A stretch of DNA of 64,000 nt, from assembly GCF_032681285.1 (NCBI RefSeq), contig NZ_CP136336.1, positions 3,335,001 through 3,399,000 on the forward strand, read 5' to 3'. Below, piece after piece: positions 52,149-60,641 of the stretch. A program made the translations under genes and the position numbers. The notes under the pieces are model-generated. The model was given only the letters and a program-made list of their open reading frames with translations, was not told the origin of the DNA and searched no databases. Positions within the stretch are counted from its first letter, which is position 1; each line of letters starts with the position of its first letter. The stretch is from Piscinibacter gummiphilus. GTDB taxonomy: Bacteria > Pseudomonadota > Gammaproteobacteria > Burkholderiales > Burkholderiaceae_C.

Positions 52149-52787
52149 TCAGTGCAGCGGCACGCCGGTCTTGCTTTGCAGCTCCTCGCGGGTGACGCCG
52201 GGCGCCATCTCCACGACCTTCAAGCCCTGCGGCGTCACGTCCATGACGGCCAGGTCGGTGATGATGCGATTGACCACGCCCACGCCCGTCAGCGGCAACG
52301 TGCACTTCGGCAGGATCTTGAGGTCGGTGGAACCGTCCTTCTTCTTCGCCACGTGCTCCATCACGACGAGCACGCGCGGCACGCCGCCCACGAGGTCCAT
52401 CGCACCGCCCATGCCCTTGACCATCTTGCCGGGGATCATCCAGTTGGCGAGGTCGCCCTTCTCGCTCACCTGCATCGCGCCGAGGATGGCGAGGTTGATC
52501 TTGCCGCCGCGGATCATCGCGAAGCTGTCGTGCGAGCCAAAGATGCTGGTGCCGGGGATGGTGGTCACGGTCTGCTTGCCGGCGTTGATGAGGTCGGCGT
52601 CGACTTCGTCTTCCGTCGGGAAGGGGCCGATGCCCAGCATGCCGTTCTCGCTTTGCAGCCACACCTCGATGTCCTTGGGCACGTGGTTAGCCACCAGGGT
52701 GGGAATGCCGATGCCGAGGTTGACGTAGAAGCCATCCTTCAGCTCGGAAGCGGCCTTCGCGGCCATTTCGTCTTGGGTCCAGGGCAT
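52149..52787 (-). CDS. scoB: 3-oxoacid CoA-transferase subunit B
   Basis: With ScoA, transfers CoA between succinyl-CoA and a 3-oxoacid such as acetoacetate. The 212-residue protein has the N-terminal glycine-rich [14 protein letters not shown] and the catalytic Glu in [13 protein letters not shown]. The C-terminal [16 protein letters not shown] and LAPGVT-like segments are typical (here [11 protein letters not shown]). It follows scoA by ten bases. The family is class I CoA transferase; acetoacetate is the usual substrate but butyrate or 3-oxoadipate cannot be excluded from sequence alone. Confidence 0.93.
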   Translation of the reverse strand: MPWTQDEMAAKAASELKDGFYVNLGIGIPTLVANHVPKDIEVWLQSENGMLGIGPFPTEDEVDADLINAGKQTVTTIPGTSIFGSHDSFAMIRGGKINLAILGAMQVSEKGDLANWMIPGKMVKGMGGAMDLVGGVPRVLVVMEHVAKKKDGSTDLKILPKCTLPLTGVGVVNRIITDLAVMDVTPQGLKVVEMAPGVTREELQSKTGVPLH

Positions 52788-52797
52788 GTCGTTCTCC

Positions 52798-53499
52798 TTA
52801 GGCTGCCGGGCGGGTGAGGCGCTTCTCGATGCGCTTCTCGGGCGTGGCGTTCAGCACGATGCGGTGCACGTAGATGCCGGGCAGGTGGATGGCATCGGGG
52901 TCGAGCGCGCCGGTCTCGACGATCTGCTCCACCTCGACGATGGTGATCTTGCCGGCCATCGCGCAGGCCGGGTTGAAGTTGCGCGCCGTGCGGCGGAAGA
53001 CGAGGTTGCCGCTCTTGTCGGCGACGTGCGCCTTGACGAGCGCCACGTCGGGCACGAGCGCCCTTTCCATCACGTAGAGCTGGCCGTCGAACTCACGCGT
53101 CTCCTTGCCTTCGGCGACGATGGTGCCCACGCCGGTGCGGGTGAAGAACGCCGGGATGCCCGCGCCACCCGCACGCAGCTTCTCGGCCAGCGTGCCCTGC
53201 GGCGTGAATTCGAGTTCGAGTTCACCGGCCAGGTACTGGCGCTCGAACTCCTTGTTCTCACCGACGTAGCTCGAGATCATCTTCTTGATCTGGCGCGTCT
53301 CGAGCAGCTGGCCGAGGCCGAAGCCGTCGACGCCTGCGTTGTTGGAGATGGCGGTGAGGTTCTTCGCACCGCTGTCGCGCAGCGCCGCGATCAGCGCCTC
53401 GGGAATGCCACACAGACCGAAGCCGCCCACGGCGAGCAGTTGCCCGTCCTTCACGACGCCTTTCAGTGCCTCCGCGGCACTCGCGTAAACCTTGTTCAT
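52798..53499 (-). CDS. scoA: 3-oxoacid CoA-transferase subunit A
   Basis: Subunit A of the CoA transferase. The 233-residue protein has the CoA-binding [16 protein letters not shown] near the N-terminus and [13 protein letters not shown] at about 118-130, both diagnostic for the A subunit. The ATG at 53499 is preferred over the GTG immediately before it because GGAGG sits at suitable spacing. The gene is divergent from a PAS-LuxR regulator across a gap that carries a three-copy TACGTA operator candidate. Confidence 0.94.
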   Translation of the reverse strand: MNKVYASAAEALKGVVKDGQLLAVGGFGLCGIPEALIAALRDSGAKNLTAISNNAGVDGFGLGQLLETRQIKKMISSYVGENKEFERQYLAGELELEFTPQGTLAEKLRAGGAGIPAFFTRTGVGTIVAEGKETREFDGQLYVMERALVPDVALVKAHVADKSGNLVFRRTARNFNPACAMAGKITIVEVEQIVETGALDPDAIHLPGIYVHRIVLNATPEKRIEKRLTRPAA

Positions 53500-53538
53500 C
53501 ACGCCTCCAGCAAGGAATATTTGCAGCGCGCAAGCGTA

Positions 53539-53569
53539 CTACGTAACGCATTACGTAGTCGTTACGTAG
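53539..53569. promoter_or_regulatory. three-copy TACGTA operator between scoAB and the PAS-LuxR gene
   Basis: CTACGTAA (53539-53546) and TTACGTAG (53551-53558) form a perfect inverted repeat with a four-base spacer. A third TTACGTAG (53562-53569) is a direct repeat of the second, exactly 11 bases on. The 11-base step places the halves on the same helix face. The adjacent LuxR-type protein is the obvious candidate ligand. The site lies about 40-70 bases before scoA and 45-75 before the regulator. Confidence 0.75.
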
Positions 53570-53613
53570 AATTCACTAACCACATACCCGGCCTGACTTT
53601 TCGCGCTGTTCAC

Positions 53614-54177
53614 ATGGTTCTCACCCCCGACGACTACCGCACCGCCTTCGACCTCGCGCCGGTCGGGCTGGTGCTGTCGCGCAACCGCCTCATGCTCGAC
53701 TGCAACCGGCAGCTGCTCGAGATGTTCGGCGCCAGCAAGGAGCAGTTGATCGGCCAGTCCTTCGAGATCCTCTACCCCACGCACGACGAGTTCGAGCGCA
53801 CCGGCCAGCGCATCGTGGCGAGCCTCGATGCCTCAGGCTGGTATGCCGACGAACGTGTGATGAAGCGGGTCGACGGACCGCATCGCGGGCAGCTCTTCTG
53901 GTGCCATGTCTCGGGCCGCGCGCTCGACCCCAAGCAGCCGCACGCAGCGGGCGTGTGGTCGTTCGAAGACCTGTCGTCGCGCCGCCAGCTCAAGGCCGAC
54001 CTCACCGCACGCGAGCGCGAGATCGCAGCCCTCCTGATCGAGGGCCTGACCAGCAAGCTGATCGGCAAGCGCCTGGGCATCAGCCCACGGACGGTCGACG
54101 TCTACCGGGCGCGGCTGATGCGCAAGTACGCGGCCAGCACCACACCCGATCTCGTGCACAAGCTGCTGAGCGCCTGA
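53614..54177 (+). CDS. PAS domain LuxR-family transcriptional regulator
   Basis: A 187-residue regulator with an N-terminal PAS domain (about 5-120; GLVLSRNRLMLDCNRQLLEMFG) and a C-terminal LuxR-type helix-turn-helix (about 130-185; LTAREREIAALLIEGLTSKLI, then ISPRTVDVYRARLMRKY). There is no receiver domain, so it probably senses a ligand, redox state or metabolite through PAS rather than being phosphorylated. Divergence from scoAB and the shared TACGTA repeats suggest it controls that operon and itself. It ends three bases before the stop of the convergent histidine kinase gene. Confidence 0.9.
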   Translation: MVLTPDDYRTAFDLAPVGLVLSRNRLMLDCNRQLLEMFGASKEQLIGQSFEILYPTHDEFERTGQRIVASLDASGWYADERVMKRVDGPHRGQLFWCHVSGRALDPKQPHAAGVWSFEDLSSRRQLKADLTAREREIAALLIEGLTSKLIGKRLGISPRTVDVYRARLMRKYAASTTPDLVHKLLSA

Positions 54178-54180
54178 CCC

Positions 54181-56580
54181 TCAGGCCGAGGCCGCAGCAG
54201 CAGGTGGCAGCACCACCTGCAAGACGAAGGTCGAGCCTTTGCCCGACTCGCTGTGGGCCTGCAGCGTGCCGCCCATCGCGGCCACGATCTGCCGGCTGAT
54301 CGCAAGGCCGAGACCCACCCCTTGCCCGTGCCTCACGCCCGCGCGCCCCTGCGCATAGGGCTCGAAGATCTCCGCCAGCTCTTCGCTGGTCATGCCAGGG
54401 CCGGAGTCGGTCACGGCCACCTCGAAGAGCGGCGGCGCCTCCTCGTCGGGCCCGCCCACCCAGCGGCCCACCACCGAGACGGCGCCCTTGTCGGTGAACT
54501 TCACCGCGTTCTGCAGCAGGTTGGTCACCACCTGCTGCAGGCGTGGCGCATCGACCATCACCATCTGGTCGCCCGCCTCGCAGCGCGCTTCGAATGCCAG
54601 CCCCTTCTGCCGCGCGGCGAGTTCGCCCGGGGCGGTCATGCGAGTCCACAGCACCGACAGGCCGAGCGGCTCGGCATGCAACTGCACCGGCTTGGCGAGC
54701 GTCTGCTCGTAGGCCAGCGTCGTCTCCAGCACCTGGCTCAGGCCACGCATGGACTCGGCCATCGCATCGAGCAGCCGCTCCTGGAACGCCGGGTCGCGTT
54801 GCGTCTTGGCCATCTCGGCCCCGCTCGCCACGGCGCCAAGCGTGCCGCGCAACTCGTGTGAGAGATAGGCGAGAAAGCGGCCGCGTGTGGCCACGGCGTC
54901 TTCGGCCAGGCGCCGGCCGCGCGCCTCGACGGCGCGCGCTTCGGCCATGCTGCGCCGGCTGCGCCAGAGCAGCCCCATCCCGACCAGCAGGGCGAGCAGC
55001 ACCGGCCCGCCCCAGGCCAGCACCTTGGCCCACGGCACGCCAGGCTGCACCGTGACCACCAGCCAGCGCTGGGCAATGGCGGTCGCCTCGGATTCGCTCA
55101 CCGCATCGAGCCCCTTGCGCAGGATCTGCACGAGCTCCGGTTGCTCGTGGCGCACACCGAAGTAGAGCTCGCTGTCGCCGCCCGCCACCGTGCCGGTGAT
55201 GCGCAGCTTCCCGCCGAAGCGGCGCTCCAGCAGCTCGTTCACCACCTTCACGTTGCCGAGCGCCACGTCGGCCGCACCTTCGGCCACGGCCGAGAGCACC
55301 TGGTCTTGCCGGTCGAGTTCGACGAGGTTGATGCCGGGGTGGCGCGCCCGCAATTCGGGGATGAGGAAATGCTGCTTGAGCAGCGCCACCTTGCGCACGC
55401 CGAACTCGCGCGTGTCGGTGATAAGCGAGCTGTCGTCGTCGCGCATCACGATGGCGGTCGGCACACGTGCGAAGGGGCCGACGAATTCATAGTCGGCACG
55501 GCGCAGCGGCGTGCGCACCAGGCCCACGATCACATCCAGCTCGCCCGCCACGCCGCGCGCATAGACGTCGGCGAACGACGAACCCACCTCGCGCTGCACC
55601 GCAAGGCCGGTCTTGCGCGCGACGAGCCGCAGGTAGTCGATGCCCATGCCCTGCGGTTCGTTGAGATCGCCCTGGCTCGTGATGGGCGAGAAACTGGCAT
55701 CGAAGCCGATGCGGATGTTGCCGTGGCGGCTCACCCACTCCTGCTCGGCCGGCGTGAGCTGCGCCGCCTCGCCCGACACCGCCGTGAGCGCACCGGCTGG
55801 CAGCCAGCGGGCGGCCAGCAGCGAGCGGTCGACCGCGGTGACGGAATCGACCGCATGCGAGAGCACCGCGCGCAGCTCCTTCGCATCGCGCCGCACCGTG
55901 GGCCCGATGGGCACCTGGCCCGGCCCCAGGTTGCGACGCACCACGAGGTTGGCCAGCAGCAGCTTCTCGACGTGATAGACCACCACCTGCTGGTAGCCCA
56001 CGAAGAGATCGGCGGAGCCCGAGGCCACGGCACGCAATGCCTGCTCGGGCGACGCGAAGCGCACCACTTCGGCCTGCGGGAAGCGCGTGGCCATCAAGGC
56101 GGCCGCGGGCGTCTCCTCGACCACGGCCACGCGGTACTGCCCGAAGTTGTCGTTTGCCGAGATGTCGGGCAGGTCGCGCCGAGCCACCAGCACCTGGTTG
56201 CCAGCGAAGACCGGCAGCGTGTAGAGCGCCGGCCCCTCCACGGGGCGTGGCGGTGCATAGGGCAGCATGTCGACCTGGCCATCCTGCAGCGCACGCACCG
56301 CAGCCTCGTTGCTGTCGAAACGCCGGAACTCGAGCCGCATGCCCACACGATCGGCCCACAGCGCGATGGTCTCGATGATGAAGCCGTGCGGCTGGCCGGG
56401 CTCGGGCGGTGCGAAGTAATACGGTGGGTACTCGCGCGCCACCCCCAGCCGCAGCACCGGGTGGCTGCGCACCCAGGCCTGCTCGGCCGACGACAGCTGG
56501 ACCATCGGCACCTGCGCCCCGGCGCCGATGCACAGCAGCAGCATCGCGATGCCGGCCCAGGCGCGCCAGATGCGCTTCAT
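54181..56580 (-). CDS. histidine kinase with two periplasmic solute-binding (SBP_bac_3) domains
   Basis: A BvgS/EvgS-type sensor kinase of 799 residues. It has a signal/anchor segment (about 5-22), two tandem SBP_bac_3-like domains (about 30-265 and 275-505, each starting with an S-x-x-E-Q-x-W-V linker), one membrane segment (about 520-540), a HisKA domain with His575 in FLAYLSHELRGTLGAV, and an HATPase domain (LLQNAVKFTDKG; VTDSGPGMT; GQGVGLGLAISRQIVAAMGG). The H-box reads HELRGTL rather than the usual HE-x-R-T-P-L. It has no receiver or Hpt domains, unlike BvgS. It is the last gene of an SDR-yceH-thioesterase-kinase run and no cognate regulator is adjacent. Confidence 0.9.
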   Translation of the reverse strand: MKRIWRAWAGIAMLLLCIGAGAQVPMVQLSSAEQAWVRSHPVLRLGVAREYPPYYFAPPEPGQPHGFIIETIALWADRVGMRLEFRRFDSNEAAVRALQDGQVDMLPYAPPRPVEGPALYTLPVFAGNQVLVARRDLPDISANDNFGQYRVAVVEETPAAALMATRFPQAEVVRFASPEQALRAVASGSADLFVGYQQVVVYHVEKLLLANLVVRRNLGPGQVPIGPTVRRDAKELRAVLSHAVDSVTAVDRSLLAARWLPAGALTAVSGEAAQLTPAEQEWVSRHGNIRIGFDASFSPITSQGDLNEPQGMGIDYLRLVARKTGLAVQREVGSSFADVYARGVAGELDVIVGLVRTPLRRADYEFVGPFARVPTAIVMRDDDSSLITDTREFGVRKVALLKQHFLIPELRARHPGINLVELDRQDQVLSAVAEGAADVALGNVKVVNELLERRFGGKLRITGTVAGGDSELYFGVRHEQPELVQILRKGLDAVSESEATAIAQRWLVVTVQPGVPWAKVLAWGGPVLLALLVGMGLLWRSRRSMAEARAVEARGRRLAEDAVATRGRFLAYLSHELRGTLGAVASGAEMAKTQRDPAFQERLLDAMAESMRGLSQVLETTLAYEQTLAKPVQLHAEPLGLSVLWTRMTAPGELAARQKGLAFEARCEAGDQMVMVDAPRLQQVVTNLLQNAVKFTDKGAVSVVGRWVGGPDEEAPPLFEVAVTDSGPGMTSEELAEIFEPYAQGRAGVRHGQGVGLGLAISRQIVAAMGGTLQAHSESGKGSTFVLQVVLPPAAAASA

Positions 56581-56584
56581 GGCC

Positions 56585-57004
56585 TCAGGCGATCAGATCG
56601 CGCAGGCGATCCGGGAAGGGCATCGATTTCTGCTGCGGGAAGTTCACCCACACGATGGTGGCGCCACCCGCCGCGGCGATCACCTCGGGCGTGTCGGTGC
56701 GCGAGATCGTGGTGAAGCTGTCGAAGCTGCTGCGGCCGAGGTTGGCGGCATAGGTCTTCAGCAGCAGGTCGCCCGGGTATTCGAGCTGGACGAGGAAGTT
56801 GCAGAAGGCGTTGATGATCACGAAGCCTTCGCCGCTCCGGTCGGGTGCAAAGCCTTCGCCGTCGAGCCACTCGATGCGCGCCGTCTCGAGGTAGCGGAAG
56901 TAGCTCACGTTGTTGACGTGGCCCATCGCGTCCATGTCGCCCCAGCGGATGGGCATATGCATCTCGTGCACCAGGCGCTTCTGCTCGGGTATCTCGATGC
57001 GCAT
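56585..57004 (-). CDS. acyl-CoA thioesterase, hotdog fold (4HBT-like)
   Basis: A 139-residue hotdog-fold thioesterase. The 4HBT/YbgC-type active-site motif is present (IRWGDMDAMGHVNNVSYFRY), with the catalytic Asp followed by the helix-starting GHVNN. The remaining strands (GDLLLKTYAANLGRSSFDSF; TIVWVNFPQQKSMPFP) fit the family. Substrate preference cannot be predicted. It lies four bases upstream of the histidine kinase gene and 22 bases downstream of yceH. Confidence 0.9.
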   Translation of the reverse strand: MRIEIPEQKRLVHEMHMPIRWGDMDAMGHVNNVSYFRYLETARIEWLDGEGFAPDRSGEGFVIINAFCNFLVQLEYPGDLLLKTYAANLGRSSFDSFTTISRTDTPEVIAAAGGATIVWVNFPQQKSMPFPDRLRDLIA

Positions 57005-57026
57005 CCACCCTCCCAGGCTGTTGGTT

Positions 57027-57689
57027 TCAGGTCTTGCTCACACCCAATTCTGAATACAAACGGTCGACCAACGCACGCAATTCGGCCAGCTCGTTCTGCA
57101 TGGCGGCCTGTTGTGACTTCAACGCCGCAAGCTCGCTGGTGGCCACGAAGTCGTCGGACTGTGGGGCGACGGGCATGGCCGAGATGTCGACGGCACCGCA
57201 CAGCAGATGCGTCCACCGTTGCTCGCGCGCTCCGGGGGCGCGCGGCAGCTTCAGTGTGAGCGGCCCGCCCTTTTCTTCGCTGCGCGCGGCCAGCTCGTCG
57301 AGGAAGGCTTCGACGGACGACACATCGGCGAAGCGGTGCAGCCGGTCGCAATTGGCGCGCAGCTCCGAGCTCGTCTGCGGCCCGCGCAGCGCGAGCACCG
57401 CCAGCAACGCCACGCTCTGCGAGGGCAGCCCCATCGCGCGGCCCATGTTGTGCTCGTAGCGCGCCACCCGCGAGCCGCTCGACTCGAAGACGAGGTGCAG
57501 CACCTTCAGCGAATCGATGGCGCCCTGCACTTCCGATTCGGTGGCATTCACCACCGGGTCACGCGCGGTCTTCTGGTTGCAGCCGAGGGTGAGCGAATTG
57601 AGCGACAGCGGGTAGCTGTCGGGCACGGTGTGCGCCTTCTCGATGAGCACGCCCAGCACGCGCGCCTCAAGAAGCGAGAGTGCTCTCAT
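57027..57689 (-). CDS. YceH/DUF480 family protein
   Basis: A 220-residue protein of the UPF0502/YceH (DUF480) family with two winged-helix domains. The diagnostic segments are LLEARVLGVLIEKAHTVPDSY (1-28) and LTLGCNQKTARDPVVNATE, followed by a second winged-helix (VALLAVLALRGPQTSSELR). A C-terminal coiled coil (about 178-218) reads LAALKSQQAAMQNELAELRA. Function is not established; the fold suggests DNA binding or protein interaction. It is tightly linked to the SDR upstream (4-base gap) and the thioesterase downstream. Confidence 0.93.
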   Translation of the reverse strand: MRALSLLEARVLGVLIEKAHTVPDSYPLSLNSLTLGCNQKTARDPVVNATESEVQGAIDSLKVLHLVFESSGSRVARYEHNMGRAMGLPSQSVALLAVLALRGPQTSSELRANCDRLHRFADVSSVEAFLDELAARSEEKGGPLTLKLPRAPGAREQRWTHLLCGAVDISAMPVAPQSDDFVATSELAALKSQQAAMQNELAELRALVDRLYSELGVSKT

Positions 57690-57693
57690 CAGA

Positions 57694-58476
57694 TCAGATC
57701 GCGAAGCCGTCGTCGGCCTGGATCACCGCGCCATTGACGAAGTGGCTCTCGTTCGAGCACAGCATCGTGAGCACCACGTCCAGGTCCTGCGGGGCGCCGA
57801 TGCGCTTGCGCGGCATCATGTTGATGAGCTTCTGGCCCTGCTCGGTGTTCCAGTGGTGGTGGTTGATCTCGGTGTCGATGTAACCCGGGCAGATGGCATT
57901 GACGTTGATGCCGTAGCGGCCCCACTCCAGCGCCATCGCACGGGTCATGTGGATCACCGCGGCCTTGCTCATGCAGTACACGCCGATCTGGCCCAGCGCT
58001 TTCAGGCCGGCCATCGACGCGATGTTGACGATGCGCCCGCCGGTGTAGGTGCCGGGTGCTGAACCCTTGGCACGCGCCAGCATGCGTTTGCCCACCTCCT
58101 GCGCCACGAAGAAGGCACCCTTGGTGTTGGTGTCCATCACGTAGTCGTAGTCCTCGGGCGTCACGTCGGTGAGCTTCTGCGTCGTGCTCACGCCGGAGTT
58201 GTTGACGAGGATGTCGATCGCGCCCGTTTCGGTCTCGGCGTGGGCGACGGCCGCCTTGATGCTGTCGGTGTCGGTCACGTCGAGGCGCACCACATGCGCA
58301 TCGCCCCCCGCCGCTTCGATCTCGGCGCGCAGCGTCTTCAGGCGTTCCACCCTGCGGCCTGCGAGCACGACCGCGGCGCCGGCCGTGGCCAGCGTCTTCG
58401 CGAACTGGGTGCCGAGCCCGCTGGACGCGCCGGTGACCAGTGCCACGCGGCCGGACAGGTCGATGGTGTAGGCCAT
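57694..58476 (-). CDS. SDR-family oxidoreductase
   Basis: A 260-residue short-chain dehydrogenase/reductase. The cofactor motif is TGASSGLG (16-23), followed by NNSGVST and the catalytic Tyr-Lys pair in GVYCMSKAAV, with Ser in IASMAG. The Asp at the end of the third strand is DVTDTD; an Arg-rich AGRRVERL after strand 2 suggests NADP(H). It has a GAGGAG ribosome-binding site. It appears to be first in the run SDR-yceH-thioesterase-kinase. Specific substrate unknown; acyl or hydroxyacyl substrates are possible. Confidence 0.92.
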   Translation of the reverse strand: MAYTIDLSGRVALVTGASSGLGTQFAKTLATAGAAVVLAGRRVERLKTLRAEIEAAGGDAHVVRLDVTDTDSIKAAVAHAETETGAIDILVNNSGVSTTQKLTDVTPEDYDYVMDTNTKGAFFVAQEVGKRMLARAKGSAPGTYTGGRIVNIASMAGLKALGQIGVYCMSKAAVIHMTRAMALEWGRYGINVNAICPGYIDTEINHHHWNTEQGQKLINMMPRKRIGAPQDLDVVLTMLCSNESHFVNGAVIQADDGFAI

Positions 58477-58588
58477 GTACTTCTCCTCGTTGATGTGTAC
58501 AGCAGCGTTTGACTGCGATGGATGGCAATGAAGATAGCACGCGGCCTGCAGTGCAGGATTCATCGCCGACTCGCTTGAACTTAGAAGC

Positions 58589-58626
58589 GAACGATCGTTC
58601 TTTTCGACCGATCGGCCAATTAGAAT
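58589..58626 (+). promoter_or_regulatory. palindromic operator and promoter of the ETF-QO gene
   Basis: GAACGATCGTTC (58589-58600) is a perfect 12-base palindrome. A second CCGATCGG palindrome (58608-58615) follows, with centres 17 bases apart. TAGAAT (58621-58626) is a -10 candidate, and the first palindrome covers the -35 position. The pattern suits a TetR-type repressor; TetR-family regulators of fatty-acid degradation (such as FadP) are known in betaproteobacteria, but the match to their site is not verified. Confidence 0.6.
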
Positions 58627-58656
58627 GCGCGGCGATTGTTCATCCAAGGAGACTGC

Positions 58657-60348
58657 ATGACCCCCGCCGAAATTCTTGCCCAGTACGGTCCCCGCGAGGC
58701 CATGGAATATGACGTGGTCATCGTCGGCGGTGGCCCGGCGGGCTTGTCGGCCGCGATTCGCCTCAAGCAGCTGGCGGAAAAAGCCGGCAAGGAAATCTCG
58801 GTGGTCGTGTTGGAGAAGGGCTCGGAGCCCGGGGCGCACATCCTCAGCGGCGCGGTGATGGACCCGATCGCGATGAACGAGCTGTTCCCGAACTGGAAGG
58901 AGCTGGGCGCTCCGCTCAACCAGCCGGTCACCAAGGATGAAGCGCTCTTCCTGTCGGAGACGGGCGTGATGAGCACGCCAGGCTTCCTGATGCCCGACAA
59001 CTTCCACAACCACGGCAACTACGTCGTGAGCCTTGGCAACGTGGTGCGTTGGCTGGCACAACAAGCCGAAGCGCTGGGCGTGGAGATCTTCCCGGGCTTC
59101 GCCGCCGCCGAAGTGCTCTACAACGACGACGGCTCGGTCAAGGGCATCGCGACCGGCAACATGGGCATCAACAAGCAGGGCGAGCCCACCGAGAACTTCC
59201 AGCTCGGCATGGAGCTGCACGGCAAGTACACCCTCTTCGCCGAAGGCTCGCGCGGCCACCTGGGCAAGCAACTGATTGCCAAGTTCAAGCTCGACGCCGG
59301 CAAGGACCCGCAGGGCTACGCGATCGGCGTGAAGGAAATGTGGGAAGTCGACCCGAAGCAGCACCAACCGGGTCTCGTGATCCACGCGGCGGGCTGGCCG
59401 CTCAAGAGCGACACCTACGGCGGCGGCTTCCTGTACCACATGGAAGACAACAAGGTGGTGCTCGGCTTCATCACCGGCCTCAACTACGAGAACCCGTGGC
59501 TGAGCCCCTTCGAGGAAATGCAGCGCTGGAAGACGCACCCGGCGATTCGCAAGCACATCGAAGGCGGCAAGCGCCTGAGCTATGGCGCCCGCGCCATCAC
59601 GGCCGGTGGTTTGCTGAGCCTGCCCAAGACGGTGTTCCCGGGCGGTGCGCTGATCGGCTGTGATGCCGGGTTCCTGAACGGTCCGCGCATCAAGGGCAGC
59701 CATGCCGCGATGAAGACCGGCATGCTGGCCGCCGAGGCCGCCTTCGAAGCCGTGACCGCCGACCGCAAGGCCGACGAGCTCGCCGCCTACCCGAAGGCCT
59801 TCGAAGCGAGCTGGCTCTACAAGGAACTCAACCAGGCCCGCAACTGGAAGGCCTGGTTCAAGTGGGGCCTGTGGGGCGGCACCATCGGCACCGGCATCGA
59901 GTACTGGCTGCTGCCCAAGCTCGGCATCAAGTCGCCACCGTGGACGATGCACCGCACGAAGCCCGACCACGAGTACCTGAAGCCGGCCAACCAGTGCCCG
60001 AAGATCGAGTACCCGAAGCCCGACGGCAAGCTCACCTTCGACCGCCTGAGCTCGGTGTTCATCTCCAACACCAACCACGAAGAGCACCAGCCCGCGCACC
60101 TGACGCTGAAAGACAAGTCGGTGCCGGTGAACATCAACCTCGCCAAGTACGCCGGCCCCGAGAGCCGCTACTGCCCGGCCGGCGTGTACGAGTTCGTGCC
60201 CGACGAAGCCAACGCCGGCAAGGAGCGCCTGCAGATCAACGCGCAAAACTGCGTGCACTGCAAGACCTGTGACATCAAGGACCCGACGCAGAACATCGTC
60301 TGGGTGACGCCGGAAGGCGGTGGCGGCCCCAACTATTCGGGCATGTGA
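58657..60348 (+). CDS. electron-transfer flavoprotein:ubiquinone oxidoreductase
   Basis: Passes electrons from ETF (fed by acyl-CoA dehydrogenases) to ubiquinone at the inner membrane. The 563-residue protein has an FAD-binding N-terminus (DVVIVGGGPAGLSAAIRLKQL) and a C-terminal [4Fe-4S] domain with four cysteines in CPAGVYEF and CVHCKTCDIKDP. The ATG at 58657 has AAGGAG upstream; an upstream TTG in frame is not needed. Length and motifs match ETF-QO (etfD/etfdh in other naming). The upstream palindrome suggests repression linked to fatty-acid or branched-chain breakdown. Confidence 0.96.
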   Translation: MTPAEILAQYGPREAMEYDVVIVGGGPAGLSAAIRLKQLAEKAGKEISVVVLEKGSEPGAHILSGAVMDPIAMNELFPNWKELGAPLNQPVTKDEALFLSETGVMSTPGFLMPDNFHNHGNYVVSLGNVVRWLAQQAEALGVEIFPGFAAAEVLYNDDGSVKGIATGNMGINKQGEPTENFQLGMELHGKYTLFAEGSRGHLGKQLIAKFKLDAGKDPQGYAIGVKEMWEVDPKQHQPGLVIHAAGWPLKSDTYGGGFLYHMEDNKVVLGFITGLNYENPWLSPFEEMQRWKTHPAIRKHIEGGKRLSYGARAITAGGLLSLPKTVFPGGALIGCDAGFLNGPRIKGSHAAMKTGMLAAEAAFEAVTADRKADELAAYPKAFEASWLYKELNQARNWKAWFKWGLWGGTIGTGIEYWLLPKLGIKSPPWTMHRTKPDHEYLKPANQCPKIEYPKPDGKLTFDRLSSVFISNTNHEEHQPAHLTLKDKSVPVNINLAKYAGPESRYCPAGVYEFVPDEANAGKERLQINAQNCVHCKTCDIKDPTQNIVWVTPEGGGGPNYSGM

Positions 60349-60369
60349 TCGAGCGCGGGGAGTTACACT

Positions 60370-60590
60370 CCCCGCCTGTCAGGAGAGAGCTTCCTCGTGA
60401 AGCCGCCGAAGGCGCAGGGCCCTGCCCGAACGCTCAGGCAAAAGGACTGACAAAACGCTCTGGAAACAGGGCGTCCTTGCTGGAGAGAGACCCACCCCGA
60501 GTGGGTCCACCGAAGGGGCAAGCGGGTGCTGCGTGAGCGGCCCTCGCCAATCTCTCAGGTAAAGCGGACAGTGAGGGCATTGCAAGCGTT
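60370..60590 (+). ncRNA. tandem glycine riboswitch upstream of gcvT
   Basis: Two aptamers are readable. Aptamer 1 (about 60377-60452) has AGGAGAGAGC, the CGCTCAGGCAAAAGGAC core and P1 arms TGTCAG/CTGACA. Aptamer 2 (about 60476-60586) has GGAGAGAGACC, CCACCGAAGGGGCAAGC, TCTCAGGTAAAGCGGACAG and P1 arms CTTGC/GCAAG. These are the conserved elements of the gcvT glycine riboswitch class. It controls the gcvTHP operon that follows and normally turns expression on when glycine binds. A GC-rich hairpin (GCGGGGAG/CTCCCCGC, 60355-60375) immediately precedes aptamer 1. Confidence 0.95.
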
Positions 60591-60641
60591 TTCCACTCCG
60601 GTGGAGAACACTTGGATTCAGCAATGTCCTCGGAGATCGCC

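Noticed and set aside
58477..60258. In-frame extension of the SDR gene upstream for about 590 codons
   Set aside because: The extension is antisense to the ETF-QO gene; the SDR fold starts at the ATG at 58476, which has a good ribosome-binding site.
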